Assembly: GCF_028368995.1 (NCBI RefSeq)
Contig: NZ_JAQNDL010000001.1
Span: 1,178,001 to 1,242,000, forward strand
Length of the DNA: 64,000 nucleotides
Source: Nannocystis bainbridge
GTDB lineage: Bacteria > Myxococcota_A > Polyangia > Nannocystales > Nannocystaceae
Direction of reading: 5' to 3'
The notes under the pieces were generated by a model. The model did no database searches. It had not been told where the DNA came from and was given only the letters and a program-made list of their open reading frames with translations. The translations under genes were made by a program, and so were the position numbers. Of this stretch, positions 42,851 through 51,592 are shown piece by piece (within the stretch, counting starts at the first letter, position 1; each line of letters opens with the position of its first letter).

Positions 42851-43678
42851 TCATTCCGCCTGCTTCATGGCCTCGACCATGGCGTCTTTGAACGAGTCGC
42901 GCAGCTCCGTGCGCAGCTCGGGGGTCAGCTCGGAGGGTCCTTCGGCCGGTTTCGTCTCGGCCGGTTTCGTTTCGGTCTCCCCTGCATCATTGGCCTGCTT
43001 CTTCGCCCTCGGCTTGGGGGGCGATCGGCGCGGAGGGTCCTTCTGCGCTGTCGTCTCGGTCGCTCCATTCTCCGTGTCGGCTCGCTTCGTCCTCGGCTTG
43101 CGGGGCGCCTGGGGCGGAGCCTCCTGCGCCGGAGCAGGACAGGCATTGTCGATCATCTCTTGCGTGAGCTTCAGTTCGGGGCGCGCAGGCAGTCCCTCAT
43201 CATGAAGGGCCTGGGCGGCTTTTTTCGCGTCGCCGAGCTTGGCGTGGCACGTGATGTGCTTCATCAAGCCGCGGCCCCAGTAAACGTAGATCGCCCAGCC
43301 GCCGCTGCTCGTCTTCAGCACGTGCAGCTCGGCGCCGCGCGACTTCGCGGCGAAGCCGTCATACCCCGCATCCACGATCGGCGCCCATTCGAGAGACGTG
43401 CCCTTCTTCGCCGGCTCCGGAGGGTGCGCGGGCGCAGGGGTTCCGGCTCTCCCCTTGCGCTCCTGGGCCGGCTTCTGGGCGGCGACCTTCGCTTTCGCGT
43501 TGGCCTCCTTCGCTTCGGTCGCCTGCTTGGGCTTGTCGTCCACCGTGTCCCCCTCGTCCTTGTCCCTCTGCTTGGAGGAGACGGAAAGGTCGCCGTTCGA
43601 CTTCTGGACGATGACACGCTCTTTGCGCTCGCCATTGTAGAGGGTCAATCGGATCGTTTCGACAGTCCACTCACTCAT
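42851..43678 (-). CDS. Hypothetical protein with Lys/Pro/Ala-rich arms
   Basis: 275 residues from ATG 43678, overlapping the previous stop. The first 40 residues (TVETIRLTLYNGERKERVIV) look like a small beta unit. A long charged linker follows, then a folded core (EWAPIVDAGYDGFAAKSRGA, GGWAIYVYWGRGLMKHITCH) of about 80 residues and a second Lys/Pro-rich arm, ending in an amphipathic helix. The basic arms suggest nucleic-acid or membrane contact. No family is recognised. Confidence 0.6.
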   Translation of the reverse strand: MSEWTVETIRLTLYNGERKERVIVQKSNGDLSVSSKQRDKDEGDTVDDKPKQATEAKEANAKAKVAAQKPAQERKGRAGTPAPAHPPEPAKKGTSLEWAPIVDAGYDGFAAKSRGAELHVLKTSSGGWAIYVYWGRGLMKHITCHAKLGDAKKAAQALHDEGLPARPELKLTQEMIDNACPAPAQEAPPQAPRKPRTKRADTENGATETTAQKDPPRRSPPKPRAKKQANDAGETETKPAETKPAEGPSELTPELRTELRDSFKDAMVEAMKQAE

Positions 43679-45599
43679 ACGAACCTTCCCTTCGCGGGTC
43701 TCGAGATGATTTGCGACGGTGCCGTGCGACGCCGATCACCGCAGCGAGGGACGACAGCACCGCCGCGCCGCCGAGGACGGCGCCCCACTTGTTGGATTTC
43801 GTGTGCAACGTCGCCTCCACGACGTCGAACGGTAGGCCGCCCTGGGGCCGGAGCGGCGGCGGTAGTCGGGCCCCGCTCTCGTTTCCGTCGAGCGGCGGCT
43901 GGGCCTTGCCGGCGAGCTGGCGGCTGACCGCGGCCCGTTGCGCCTGCGTGGTCGGAACTCCGGCCTCCTTGAGCGCGGCGGCGTAGTCACGATCGATCTC
44001 GCGCGCGGTCTCGTAGTCGACGAGGAAGCGCGACGGATGCGTGAGCAGGCGCTTTCGCATCTCCATGCAATGCGTTTGGAGCGCGGTGTTTCGAAACGCA
44101 GCGTAAATCGGCTTGTCGCCGACCGCCTCTGGCCGGACGTAGGCGCAGTCGAGACTCCGAGACAAGCGGCGGCGCTGGAGCTCGGCGACCGCGCGCAGGG
44201 CTGGGATGACGATCGCCTCGTCGGCGCGCCGGTACTGCGCGAGCAAGAGCTCACCCGGAGGCCAAGGGATGCAGGTGTGGCCGCGGGCGCCGGCGTAGCG
44301 CGTCGGCGGGGGTGCGGTGTAGACCCCTGTCTTCGGGTCGCGCGAGAACTTGCGCGGGTAGTCGCCGCTCTGCTCGCTAGCCTTGCCCGCCTGAATGTCG
44401 GTGTACAGGCAGGTGGTCCACGAGCGCGGCGTCGCCAGCGTGCCCTTGGTGAAGGTCTCCTTGGTTACGAGGGGGACGGTGGTGCCGTCCGTGGCCTCGG
44501 CGCGGATGAACCCGCCCGCGTTGGTGCCGAGACGCCACTCACCGCCGACCTCGCGTGCGAGGAACGGGAGGAGCCAGTCACCGTGGCCTTGATCGAAAAC
44601 GGAGGTGTAGAGCTCAGAGAACCAGTCTCGCCAAAGGGTCTCGAGCATGACACAGTCGACTTTGTAGGCGTCGGGTCCGCCAGCAGCGATCTGCTGCCAG
44701 ACGGTCCCCGCGAGCTGTTGGAGCGATGGGAAGAAGTCGCCGGTCTGCGTGAAGTCGCCGTAGAGGTGAATCAGGGTCCCGTCGTTGTAGAACCGCAGGG
44801 CGGCGTGGGCGGGCTGTGGGCGCCCACGGTATTGCAAGATGCCTGCGACACGGAATGTACCAGGGAGGCAGCCGTAGGCGTCCATCCAAGCAACACCCTT
44901 ACCCGAAAAGGGCGCGAGGACCTGGCCGATGGAATTACCATCTTCGTCGACACCATCGGCCAAGGACCACGAACTGGTCTTTGTTGGAGGGCTGAAGAGG
45001 GCATTCCAGTCGGAGAGCCGATTGTCCACATTGAGAAACGTGCGGACAAACGCCTCATCCACTTTTTCATTATACTTGCGCCACGGCAGGATGGCACGCC
45101 TCTCGGACGGGACTGGGTCTCCCTTTAGGAGCCCCTCGAAGAGGGGAGCCAGCATTTTTCCAATCCCCACGACGATTCCGATGATCCAGCCCGCCACGGG
45201 TACAGCGGTCACGGCGTCGAGCGCAAGATCGACCGCCACGCTGGCCAAGGATGTCAAGAGCTCCACGGGATCCGTGGTCAGCGGGAAGGGTATCTCGGCG
45301 AGCACGCCCGAGATTGAGTCAGTCGTCTTGTCGAGCCAAGCTATCTTCGGCCAGACCTCGCTGAGGAGGTCACCAACCTCAGTCGCCTTGGCTTTCCAGT
45401 TGATCTGCATGGCGTGATTCCACGCCTGTGCTCCTGCCCGAGTCAGCAATGCTTGGCCGACTGTCTGAGCCCCGTCGCTCGTCGCCCGCTCAAGGAGCAT
45501 CAGAAAGGCATCATCTGCGTACGCGTCGGCAGCCGGAAACGGGCTGCTAAAGAGGTCTGGAACGCGATCAAAGAGACGATTGTTTGGGTTGATAAGCAC
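43671..45599 (-). CDS. Large membrane-spanning protein of the element
   Basis: 642 residues from GTG 45599, immediately after the upstream TAG. The N-terminal 100 residues are helical. A hydrophobic segment (VPVAGWIIGIVVGIGKMLAP) lies near 133-155, the middle is Trp- and Tyr-rich mixed alpha/beta, and a helix near 605-625 (WGAVLGGAAVLSSLAAVIGV) is followed by a strongly basic tail. The lower GC and mixed codons in 44.6-45.6 kb stand out. No family is recognised; size and topology would fit a membrane spike or DNA-delivery protein. Confidence 0.65.
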   Translation of the reverse strand: MLINPNNRLFDRVPDLFSSPFPAADAYADDAFLMLLERATSDGAQTVGQALLTRAGAQAWNHAMQINWKAKATEVGDLLSEVWPKIAWLDKTTDSISGVLAEIPFPLTTDPVELLTSLASVAVDLALDAVTAVPVAGWIIGIVVGIGKMLAPLFEGLLKGDPVPSERRAILPWRKYNEKVDEAFVRTFLNVDNRLSDWNALFSPPTKTSSWSLADGVDEDGNSIGQVLAPFSGKGVAWMDAYGCLPGTFRVAGILQYRGRPQPAHAALRFYNDGTLIHLYGDFTQTGDFFPSLQQLAGTVWQQIAAGGPDAYKVDCVMLETLWRDWFSELYTSVFDQGHGDWLLPFLAREVGGEWRLGTNAGGFIRAEATDGTTVPLVTKETFTKGTLATPRSWTTCLYTDIQAGKASEQSGDYPRKFSRDPKTGVYTAPPPTRYAGARGHTCIPWPPGELLLAQYRRADEAIVIPALRAVAELQRRRLSRSLDCAYVRPEAVGDKPIYAAFRNTALQTHCMEMRKRLLTHPSRFLVDYETAREIDRDYAAALKEAGVPTTQAQRAAVSRQLAGKAQPPLDGNESGARLPPPLRPQGGLPFDVVEATLHTKSNKWGAVLGGAAVLSSLAAVIGVARHRRKSSRDPRREGSYE

Positions 45600-45601
45600 T
45601 T

Positions 45602-45955
45602 CTAATTGTACTCCTCTCCTTCACACAACATGTTGGTTGCACAAACCAACGGCGTGGCCAGGGTCTCGGGGCAGGGGTTCTCAGAGTCGCAGGCGATATG
45701 ACAAACACCGACCGCACATGTGTGCTCCCTGCTTTCGATGGGCTGGCAATCATCGGACGTCGCGCAAAGCTCTTCGCAGTAACCGAAGTAGCACGAGAGC
45801 CCCGAGGCGCAGCCGTCCGGCGTGTTGTCTGCTTCGCCGATGACGCAGGGTTCGCCGAATTCGCCGGGCTCGTTCGGGGCGGGGTCCTCCTTGCAGCCGG
45901 GGACGGCGAACAGGGCGAGGAACAGGGCCGAGGTGATGAGGGTCGTGTTGCGCAT
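45602..45955 (-). CDS. Cys-rich lipoprotein
   Basis: 117 residues from ATG 45955. The signal (LITSALFLALFAVPGC) places the lipidated Cys at about residue 21. The mature part has ten further Cys in a CxxGxxC style (CVIGEADNTPDGCASGLSCY, CEELCATSDDCQP), like myxobacterial surface lipoproteins. A GTG at 46015 has a stronger ribosome site (GGAGG) and overlaps the previous stop, so the start could lie there with a longer leader. It is an unusual gene for a phage-like operon and may act in superinfection exclusion (inference). Confidence 0.7.
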   Translation of the reverse strand: MRNTTLITSALFLALFAVPGCKEDPAPNEPGEFGEPCVIGEADNTPDGCASGLSCYFGYCEELCATSDDCQPIESREHTCAVGVCHIACDSENPCPETLATPLVCATNMLCEGEEYN

Positions 45956-46004
45956 GGCGGGAGCGTAGGCCAGCGCGGGTCCTCCCGTCGAGCGCGTGGC
46001 GCAC

Positions 46005-47012
46005 TCAGCCAGCACGGGCCACCTCCACCGCGTGGTTGCGCAGGCACGGGTCGGCCGAGATCACGGCGAGCTGCCGGAGCTCGGGAGACAGCGAGCCGAG
46101 GGCTCGCAGCGTCGCTCGCCGCACCGCGAAGAAGCACGCGAAGCGGCGGTTGATGTAGTTGTACGCCGAGGCCGCGAGCCGACCGCGTGTCCCGTCGAGG
46201 CCGGCGAGGGTCAGGCTGCCTTGATGCACGTGCAGGAACCCACCGCGGCGATAGAGCTGGCCAGGCGTCGCGCGGCCGGGCGGGAACGCGGGCAGACGCG
46301 CCACGAGGGGCGCGGTGTGTGTCGTGAAGTGCTCGAAGATCGCGGCGACCTGGCGCGCGTCCTGGCGGAGGTTGCCCTCGGGATCGAGCGCGCGGGCCAT
46401 GAGGCGCATGCCGTCGACCGCTGGGAAGGCCGCGCGCGAGGCCCAGCGCAGGCCGGGGCCAGTACCGTCGAGGCGGGAGTTGTAGACCCAGGGGAAGGTC
46501 CCGAGGTGCAGGACCAGCGGCGTCGTCCACCCGCAGGCGCTCTCGGCTCGCGGGGGAGGCCCCGACCAGCCGTCACCGAAGTAGCCCGGCGCGGTGTCGG
46601 GGTGGAAGGCGCGAAGCATCTGCTCGCCATCGTCGTAACAGGCTCCGGTGGGGAGCGTCGTCGGGTCGACCGAGACGCGCCAGAGGTCGCCGCGCGCGTG
46701 GACGCCGAGCTCGCGCAACACCGCCTCCTGCCCGCGCGCGTGGCTGTCCGAGAGGCCAGGGCGCGTGCGCGGCAGCCAGCGGGCGAAGGCGTCGAGGCCG
46801 GCCTGATTGGTCGCGGCCAGCCGGTCACGAACGGCTCGTAGCGGCGCGAGCGTGCCCTCGAGGTCCTGCGAGAACCCGAGTGTCTCGGCGATCGCCTGCC
46901 ACTCGAGGCGGTACCAGGCGTGAACGTCCATCGGCGAGCGGAGGTCGAAGTCGCCGACCAGGTCGGCGAGCGCCTTGATCCCGCGGCCGTAGCAGTTGAT
47001 GTCCGGTGTCAC
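46005..47012 (-). CDS. Hypothetical protein of the element
   Basis: 335 residues from GTG 47012 (GTGA overlap with the transglycosylase stop). It is Trp/His-rich: DVHAWYRLEWQAIAETLGFS, an Arg-rich helical part, then YGDGWSG-like loops and GLDGTRGRLAASAYNYINRR. No signal or membrane segment was found. The lack of low-complexity sequence suggests a compact fold. No family is recognised. Confidence 0.6.
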   Translation of the reverse strand: MTPDINCYGRGIKALADLVGDFDLRSPMDVHAWYRLEWQAIAETLGFSQDLEGTLAPLRAVRDRLAATNQAGLDAFARWLPRTRPGLSDSHARGQEAVLRELGVHARGDLWRVSVDPTTLPTGACYDDGEQMLRAFHPDTAPGYFGDGWSGPPPRAESACGWTTPLVLHLGTFPWVYNSRLDGTGPGLRWASRAAFPAVDGMRLMARALDPEGNLRQDARQVAAIFEHFTTHTAPLVARLPAFPPGRATPGQLYRRGGFLHVHQGSLTLAGLDGTRGRLAASAYNYINRRFACFFAVRRATLRALGSLSPELRQLAVISADPCLRNHAVEVARAG

Positions 47013-47854
47013 GCGACCTCCTTCGGCAGCGTGCCGACGAGGCCGGCGAGCACCGCGGGCACGCCGGGCCAGGCGGAGGCGTCGAGCTTGGGCGGGATCG
47101 TCGTCGCGTCCGTCAGATCGACGTTCAGCGCGATCGCGTCGGTGAGGAAGCGGGCCCGGACGTCGTGGTAATCCGAGCTGCCTCGTTCGTCCTTGAGCAG
47201 AGACGGGCTCGCCCAGCCGACCTTGATGTCGGCGAGATCGTCGACTCTGTAGTTCGCCAGGATTCGCTGCATGTACACAGCCGCCCCGAAGGCCGCGGCG
47301 CGCGGCTGAAAGACCAGTTCGGGCGGCGAGTTCAGCAGCGGCGCCCTTTTGCCGACCTCCGGGACGCCCGTCCACAGGAAGTACGGAGCGAGCAGTCCGA
47401 AAAGGCCGCCGCTCCCAAACTCCGCCGCCTGATCGGCATAGCGCAGCGGCGGGTTGCGGTCCTTGTTGTTCTTGTACGCCCGGCGCGAGCTGTCGCGCTC
47501 GTCTGCTTCGCCCGTCGCGTTGCCGTTGTGGGCGGCAGTGACGAAACGCGATTCGCGGTAAGAGATCACCGCGAACACGCGTGCCGACCCGGGGATCCGC
47601 GCGACCTCCTCCATCAGCATGAACAAGGGGCGAAGGTCCGTCGGCGTCTCGCCCCAATTGGTCGAGAGGTCGCCCTTCACATCGGTGGCCCTCGGGAGCG
47701 GCGCCAGGTCGACCACCGGCGAATCGGATGCCGGTGGCGGCGTCGAGGTCGGCGGAGCTGCGGCGCTGGCTCTGCGGCTCCACAGGAGCGAGCCGCCGAT
47801 CACACCGCCGACGCCGGCCAGCGTGCCGATCATAGTCCAGAGGTTGCGGCTCAT
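47009..47854 (-). CDS. Membrane-anchored lytic transglycosylase-like protein
   Basis: 281 residues from ATG 47854 (ATGA overlap). An N-terminal transmembrane helix (TMIGTLAGVGGVIGGSLLW) and Pro-rich linker precede a lysozyme-like domain: VFAVISYRESRF with E101 in the position of the catalytic Glu, then FGSGGLFGLLAPYFLW in place of the GLMQ motif and YMQRILANYRVDDLADIKVG. It would cut peptidoglycan glycan strands. Membrane-containing phages such as PRD1 carry a virion transglycosylase of this kind (known), which makes a similar role plausible. Confidence 0.7.
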   Translation of the reverse strand: MSRNLWTMIGTLAGVGGVIGGSLLWSRRASAAAPPTSTPPPASDSPVVDLAPLPRATDVKGDLSTNWGETPTDLRPLFMLMEEVARIPGSARVFAVISYRESRFVTAAHNGNATGEADERDSSRRAYKNNKDRNPPLRYADQAAEFGSGGLFGLLAPYFLWTGVPEVGKRAPLLNSPPELVFQPRAAAFGAAVYMQRILANYRVDDLADIKVGWASPSLLKDERGSSDYHDVRARFLTDAIALNVDLTDATTIPPKLDASAWPGVPAVLAGLVGTLPKEVA

Positions 47855-48564
47855 CGCGCGGCCTCCTGCGCCCGCAGGCGCTCGCTCAGCCGGTCGAGCT
47901 CCCGGGCTCGGCTCAGGCTCACCGCCGAGTACACGGCGCTCCCGGTGATGACGAGGGTCGTGCCGGCGACCAGGGCGACTCGGCCGGTCGTCCACGAGCT
48001 CGGGCTCGGCGGCTCGGGCTGTGTCGACACGCCACCGCCGTTGGTCGGGGTGACGTCGCCGCTGGCCTGGGTCGAGCTGGTTGCGTGGGCCGTCGGCTGC
48101 GCGCCAGGTATGACCCAGCCGACCGGGTGCCACCATTTCTTGATGGTGGCGATGTCCCATAATTCGAGCGCCCGGTAGAGCGGCTCCCACGCCGCTCCCT
48201 CGGAGGAGTTGCGATCGGGCAGCCGATTCGCGGGATCGGCATCGGGAGAGAGAGCCTGTCCCAGGAGCAGGGTGAGCGCCGCGGGCGGCGTGATGGTCCC
48301 GAAGGTCGGCAAGCCGACAACCACGCCACCGCCGCCGCGGGGCGTGGTCGTCCGGACCGCCGACCACGGCCAGTCCGCGGCTGGCGCCAGCTTGACACGC
48401 GCCATGAAACCGGCGCGCGCCGGCTCGCTGGCCTCGTCGTAGGCAGCGCGGAGCAGCTGCGCGACGTCCTCCTCACGCAGGAGCCGCTCGGGACCCTTCA
48501 GCGTGCGCTCGGCCGCCGACAGCTCCATGAGGCGGGCGACGCGGTGTCGATCGATACTGGCCAT
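47851..48564 (-). CDS. Tail-anchored protein of the element
   Basis: 237 residues from ATG 48564, with AAGGAG upstream; longer readings are shadow. A soluble domain (RLMELSAAERTLKGPERLLR; GVVVGLPTFGTITPPAALTL; KKWWHPVGWVIPG), a Ser/Thr/Pro linker, one transmembrane helix (VALVAGTTLVITGSAVYSAV) and a charged coil at the end. No family is recognised. Confidence 0.62.
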   Translation of the reverse strand: MASIDRHRVARLMELSAAERTLKGPERLLREEDVAQLLRAAYDEASEPARAGFMARVKLAPAADWPWSAVRTTTPRGGGGVVVGLPTFGTITPPAALTLLLGQALSPDADPANRLPDRNSSEGAAWEPLYRALELWDIATIKKWWHPVGWVIPGAQPTAHATSSTQASGDVTPTNGGGVSTQPEPPSPSSWTTGRVALVAGTTLVITGSAVYSAVSLSRARELDRLSERLRAQEAAR

Positions 48565-48614
48565 GGTGGTGCTCCTTGACGAATGAGGAGAGTCGCGGCG
48601 CGAACCGACTGGAA

Positions 48615-49340
48615 TCAGTCGGCGACCCAGGTCCACTGCTCGCCGTTGTTCATGATGATCCCGCTGCGCTGAATGGCTTGCGCGATCGCACCGCCGGCGA
48701 ACAGGTCGCCCGCCGCGGCGTGGAGCGTGGGCATGCCCGGCCCCTTGCGCGTGACGGTGAGGACCGCATCGAGCGGCACGATCGAGCGCGTCGGGAGGGT
48801 GATGGTGCCGACGTTGACGCTGTCGTAGATGACGTGGAGCGTTCCGAGCCACCCCGGCAGCGCCGCGCTCGCGGTGAACCGCGCGACACGGACGCCGGTG
48901 TCGCGTGCCCTGAAGACGGCCTCGGACCACTCGCGGAGGCGCGAGCCGAGCTCGTTGACGCCGCCGATGCTCTCGATCAGCAGCTCGAGCTTGACGAGCG
49001 CCTGTGGCGGCGTGAACACGCGGAGTTCGTCGCTCGGACGGACGAGGGTGAGCCGCGTGTTATCAGCGCTGGGGGTGTACTGCGCACGGATCTGCGTCGG
49101 CGCGCCGGTCCGCACCTCGAGGAACGTCTGCGGGTCGAGTGGCTGCGTGGTCAGGATGCACGCGTGCAGCATGTAGGGGTCGCCCGCCGGGACCTGTCCC
49201 CAGAGACCGGCGGGCAGCACGCCGGCCGGCGCCGTCAGCTCAGCCTCGTTCCAGCCCTCCACGAGCTTGAACACGGGCTTCTCCGTGACCGGGGTCTGGC
49301 CGTCGAAGCCGCCGCGGGTGATGAGCTTGATCTTGTTCAT
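48615..49340 (-). CDS. Beta-rich protein, candidate capsid/spike subunit B
   Basis: 241 residues from ATG 49340, eight bases after the neighbour, behind AGGG. It alternates short strands (FKLVEGWNEAEL, MLHACILTTQPLDPQTFLEV, NTRLTLVRPSDELRVF, GTLHVIYDSVNVGTITLP) with little helix, as expected for a jelly roll. No signal peptide. Together with the 227-residue gene it forms a pair of similar size, reminiscent of viruses with two single-jelly-roll capsid proteins; this is a fold guess only. Confidence 0.55.
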   Translation of the reverse strand: MNKIKLITRGGFDGQTPVTEKPVFKLVEGWNEAELTAPAGVLPAGLWGQVPAGDPYMLHACILTTQPLDPQTFLEVRTGAPTQIRAQYTPSADNTRLTLVRPSDELRVFTPPQALVKLELLIESIGGVNELGSRLREWSEAVFRARDTGVRVARFTASAALPGWLGTLHVIYDSVNVGTITLPTRSIVPLDAVLTVTRKGPGMPTLHAAAGDLFAGGAIAQAIQRSGIIMNNGEQWTWVAD

Positions 49341-49348
49341 CGTTGGCC

Positions 49349-50032
49349 CTACTTCTCGCTCCCGCCCTTGCACCCGCGCTGGCACGAGCGGCCCGCCGCG
49401 CAGGAGGAGCAGCACTTGACCGCGTTGGCGTGCTCGACGTGGAGGCGGATGTTCTCGATCTGGTTCGCGTTGCCCAGGTGGCTGATGCGTACGCGCAGCC
49501 GGTTGTTGCCGCCGATGCAGCAGTGTTCGCCCATCGCCAGCGGGATCGGCAGCTTGCCCTCGCCGATCACGGTGTTGTCGTTGTTGTAGATCTCGCTGCC
49601 GTACTGAATCGCGTCGAGCGGCTCGGTGTCCACGAACCACTCGATCCGGATGTCGTCGTGGTTGTTCGCGTTGTTGGCCAAGCGGTAACGAAGCACGTAG
49701 CAGGCCGTGGGCCATGGCGGGTAGGCGGCCTGGGACAGAACGACCGACGAGCCTGGCGCCAGCGGGATCTGGCCCTCCACTACCTGATCGATGTTGGTGC
49801 GGCCGCCGCGGTAGAACCGAGCCACCGTGATCGGCGCGTACAGCAAGTTCTCGCAGCCGATCTTCGGCACGCCCATGCCGCACGCGGGCAGGTCGCCCTC
49901 GGTTGTCGGCAACGCGCCAACGCCGCCCATGCGCGCGAGATTCTGCGCGATCTCGACGCTGCCCATGCGCACGAGGTTCTCGGCGATCTCGCGGCCGAGC
50001 AGCTTCACAGTCTCTTGTTTCTCGATATCCAT
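49349..50032 (-). CDS. Beta-rich protein, candidate capsid subunit A
   Basis: 227 residues from ATG 50032. A helical N-terminus (ETVKLLGREIAENLVRM) is followed by regular beta-strands: NLLYAPITVARFYRGG, IPLAPGSSVVLSQAA, CYVLRYRLANNANNHDDIRI, IPLAMGEHCCIGGNNRLRVR. A Cys-rich tail ends it (CCSSCAAGRSC). The preceding hairpin (50065-50089) may raise or separate its expression, as expected for an abundant product. No homologue is recognised; the capsid role is inference from shape, size and place. Confidence 0.55.
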   Translation of the reverse strand: MDIEKQETVKLLGREIAENLVRMGSVEIAQNLARMGGVGALPTTEGDLPACGMGVPKIGCENLLYAPITVARFYRGGRTNIDQVVEGQIPLAPGSSVVLSQAAYPPWPTACYVLRYRLANNANNHDDIRIEWFVDTEPLDAIQYGSEIYNNDNTVIGEGKLPIPLAMGEHCCIGGNNRLRVRISHLGNANQIENIRLHVEHANAVKCCSSCAAGRSCQRGCKGGSEK

Positions 50033-50064
50033 CGTATCTCCTGATTGTGCGTAGAGTGATCCTG

Positions 50065-50089
50065 TCCCTCATCCGCACGGGACGAGGGA
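50065..50089 (-). terminator. Hairpin between operon segments
   Basis: Read on the minus strand, TCCCTCGTCC pairs with GGATGAGGGA (one G-T) around a 5-base loop, in the only sizeable gap of this part of the operon. There is no T-run, so it is an attenuator, an RNA-processing site or a weak terminator. Confidence 0.4.
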
Positions 50090-50117
50090 TGATTGTGGTG
50101 ATCTTGTAATTGTCAGA

Positions 50118-50531
50118 TTACGCGCGACACGAGTCGCCGGTCATGCGAACGCCGAGGAGCTCCGCGAGACCGTCCGTGGTGGAGCGAGCGTCGGCCGCCG
50201 GGGCGCCAGTGGCGATGCTGGACGCCGCGGGTTGCTGGCGGCCCGTCAGCTCGAGGAACTGCTCATCCGCGGTCCGTGGCGTGGACAGGCTGGGCATCTG
50301 GGACGCACTGCGGACCTGGGTCGTTGTGGGGGCCTGCGCTTCAGCGACAAGCACGGGGATGGCGTGAGCCGACCACGTGAACACGAGGACGTGGCCCTCA
50401 GCCAAGTCGCGCGCGGCGTCGGTCGGGACCTCGAGCTTGATTTCGAGGCCGTCCGCGTCGACTGCATGCACGAGCACTCGTGCGGAGTGTCCGCGCATGA
50501 GCTCCCGGATCCGTGCGACCTGGGTTCTCAC
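50118..50531 (-). CDS. Hypothetical protein of the element
   Basis: 137 residues from GTG 50531 (GTGA overlap with the upstream gene). A small beta-domain at the start (SARVLVHAVDADGLEIKLEV, GHVLVFTWSAHAIPVLVAEA) is followed by a Thr/Ala/Pro-rich disordered half. No family is recognised. Confidence 0.6.
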   Translation of the reverse strand: MRTQVARIRELMRGHSARVLVHAVDADGLEIKLEVPTDAARDLAEGHVLVFTWSAHAIPVLVAEAQAPTTTQVRSASQMPSLSTPRTADEQFLELTGRQQPAASSIATGAPAADARSTTDGLAELLGVRMTGDSCRA

Positions 50532-50968
50532 GCGCCGCCCCCCTGACCCGGCACCAGGCGGGTGTACGCGAACGTGCTCGCCGCATAGGCGGCGCCGCCG
50601 ACCGCGATCGTGGCGCGGGCGACGAGGCTGACGTCGGCCGCGGCCGCGGCGATCACGGCGATCACGCCCGCTGCTGCGAGCGGCGGGACCGGCCCGACGC
50701 GGACGTCGAGGGTCTTCTGCGCGATCATGCCGGTCGCCACGCCAGCCGCCCCGCTCGCCGCGAGCATCAGGACCTCCTGCCATCGGCCCCGGCGGAGCTG
50801 GCCGACCATCGCCGACGCCTCGGTGTCGGTGCTCGCGCGCCGGATAGCCTGGGCGGTGTCGAGGTCGTGCGCGGCGTAGTAGTGATCGATGATCATCTTC
50901 ATCGCCTTGCCCATGCCGCGCTCCTCCATGCGGAGGCTCTCGCCGGGCGTCTGTGGTGATTCTGCCAT
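50528..50968 (-). CDS. Multi-span membrane protein
   Basis: 146 residues from ATG 50968. After a charged N-terminal half there are about three hydrophobic helices (EVLMLAASGAAGVATGMI, VPPLAAAGVIAVIAAAAAD, ATIAVGGAAYAASTFAY) and a polar tail. It could serve as a holin or virion membrane protein; nothing in the sequence decides this. Confidence 0.62.
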   Translation of the reverse strand: MAESPQTPGESLRMEERGMGKAMKMIIDHYYAAHDLDTAQAIRRASTDTEASAMVGQLRRGRWQEVLMLAASGAAGVATGMIAQKTLDVRVGPVPPLAAAGVIAVIAAAAADVSLVARATIAVGGAAYAASTFAYTRLVPGQGGGA

Positions 50969-50986
50969 TGTCTTGATCCCCTCCCT

Positions 50987-51592
50987 CTACGATGGTTGGC
51001 CGCCGATGTTGCTAAAGCCGGCGATGAGGTCGCTGGTGGTGATGCCCTCGGCCTCGGGCTTCTTCCGGCCGAACTGAGCGGCCCGGAAGGCCGCGTGCTC
51101 GGCCGCGGCGGCGATGTGCAGGCCGCGGTCGAAGGTGTCAATCTCCTTGAGCGCCTCCCGGTGCTGACGGCGCTGGTCGGAGCACTCCTTGGAGTATTCG
51201 CGGAGGTCCTTCATCTGCTCGTCGAAGAGTCGTCGCGTGTTGGCGGCGGCGGCTTCGAAGGTCTGGAGCTGGAGCTGCGTGAGCGCGGCCAGGCTGCCGT
51301 GCATGAGCTCCGTGAAGGTCTTGAAGTCACCGAGTTGGAGCGCCATCGAGGCAGGCGCAGCCGCGGGCGCCTCTGCGGGCATCGTCGCGGTCTGCGGCGC
51401 CGTTGCGTCTGCTGGCGCAAATCGCCGTGCGAGCGCCGCGGTGTCGATGAGCTCGCCCTCCATGTAGATGCTCGCGTCCGAGACCCCGAAATGCCACCCG
51501 AGGATGAACGACGGAGCGGCATTGAGCTCCACGTCGACGTCGGTCACGAGCTCGTCGCTCACCAGCACCACGATCCTCGCCTTCGCCACCAT
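50987..51592 (-). CDS. First gene of the element operon, coiled-coil hypothetical
   Basis: 201 residues from ATG 51592, preceded by GGAGG at ideal distance; the frame opens further upstream without such a site. Strands KARIVVLVSDELVTDVDVEL and ILGWHFGVSDASIYMEGE form the N-terminal part, an Ala/Pro linker follows, then a long charged helix (LQLQTFEAAAANTRRLFDEQ, ECSDQRRQHREALKEIDTF). It opens the minus-strand operon. No family is recognised. Confidence 0.65.
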   Translation of the reverse strand: MVAKARIVVLVSDELVTDVDVELNAAPSFILGWHFGVSDASIYMEGELIDTAALARRFAPADATAPQTATMPAEAPAAAPASMALQLGDFKTFTELMHGSLAALTQLQLQTFEAAAANTRRLFDEQMKDLREYSKECSDQRRQHREALKEIDTFDRGLHIAAAAEHAAFRAAQFGRKKPEAEGITTSDLIAGFSNIGGQPS

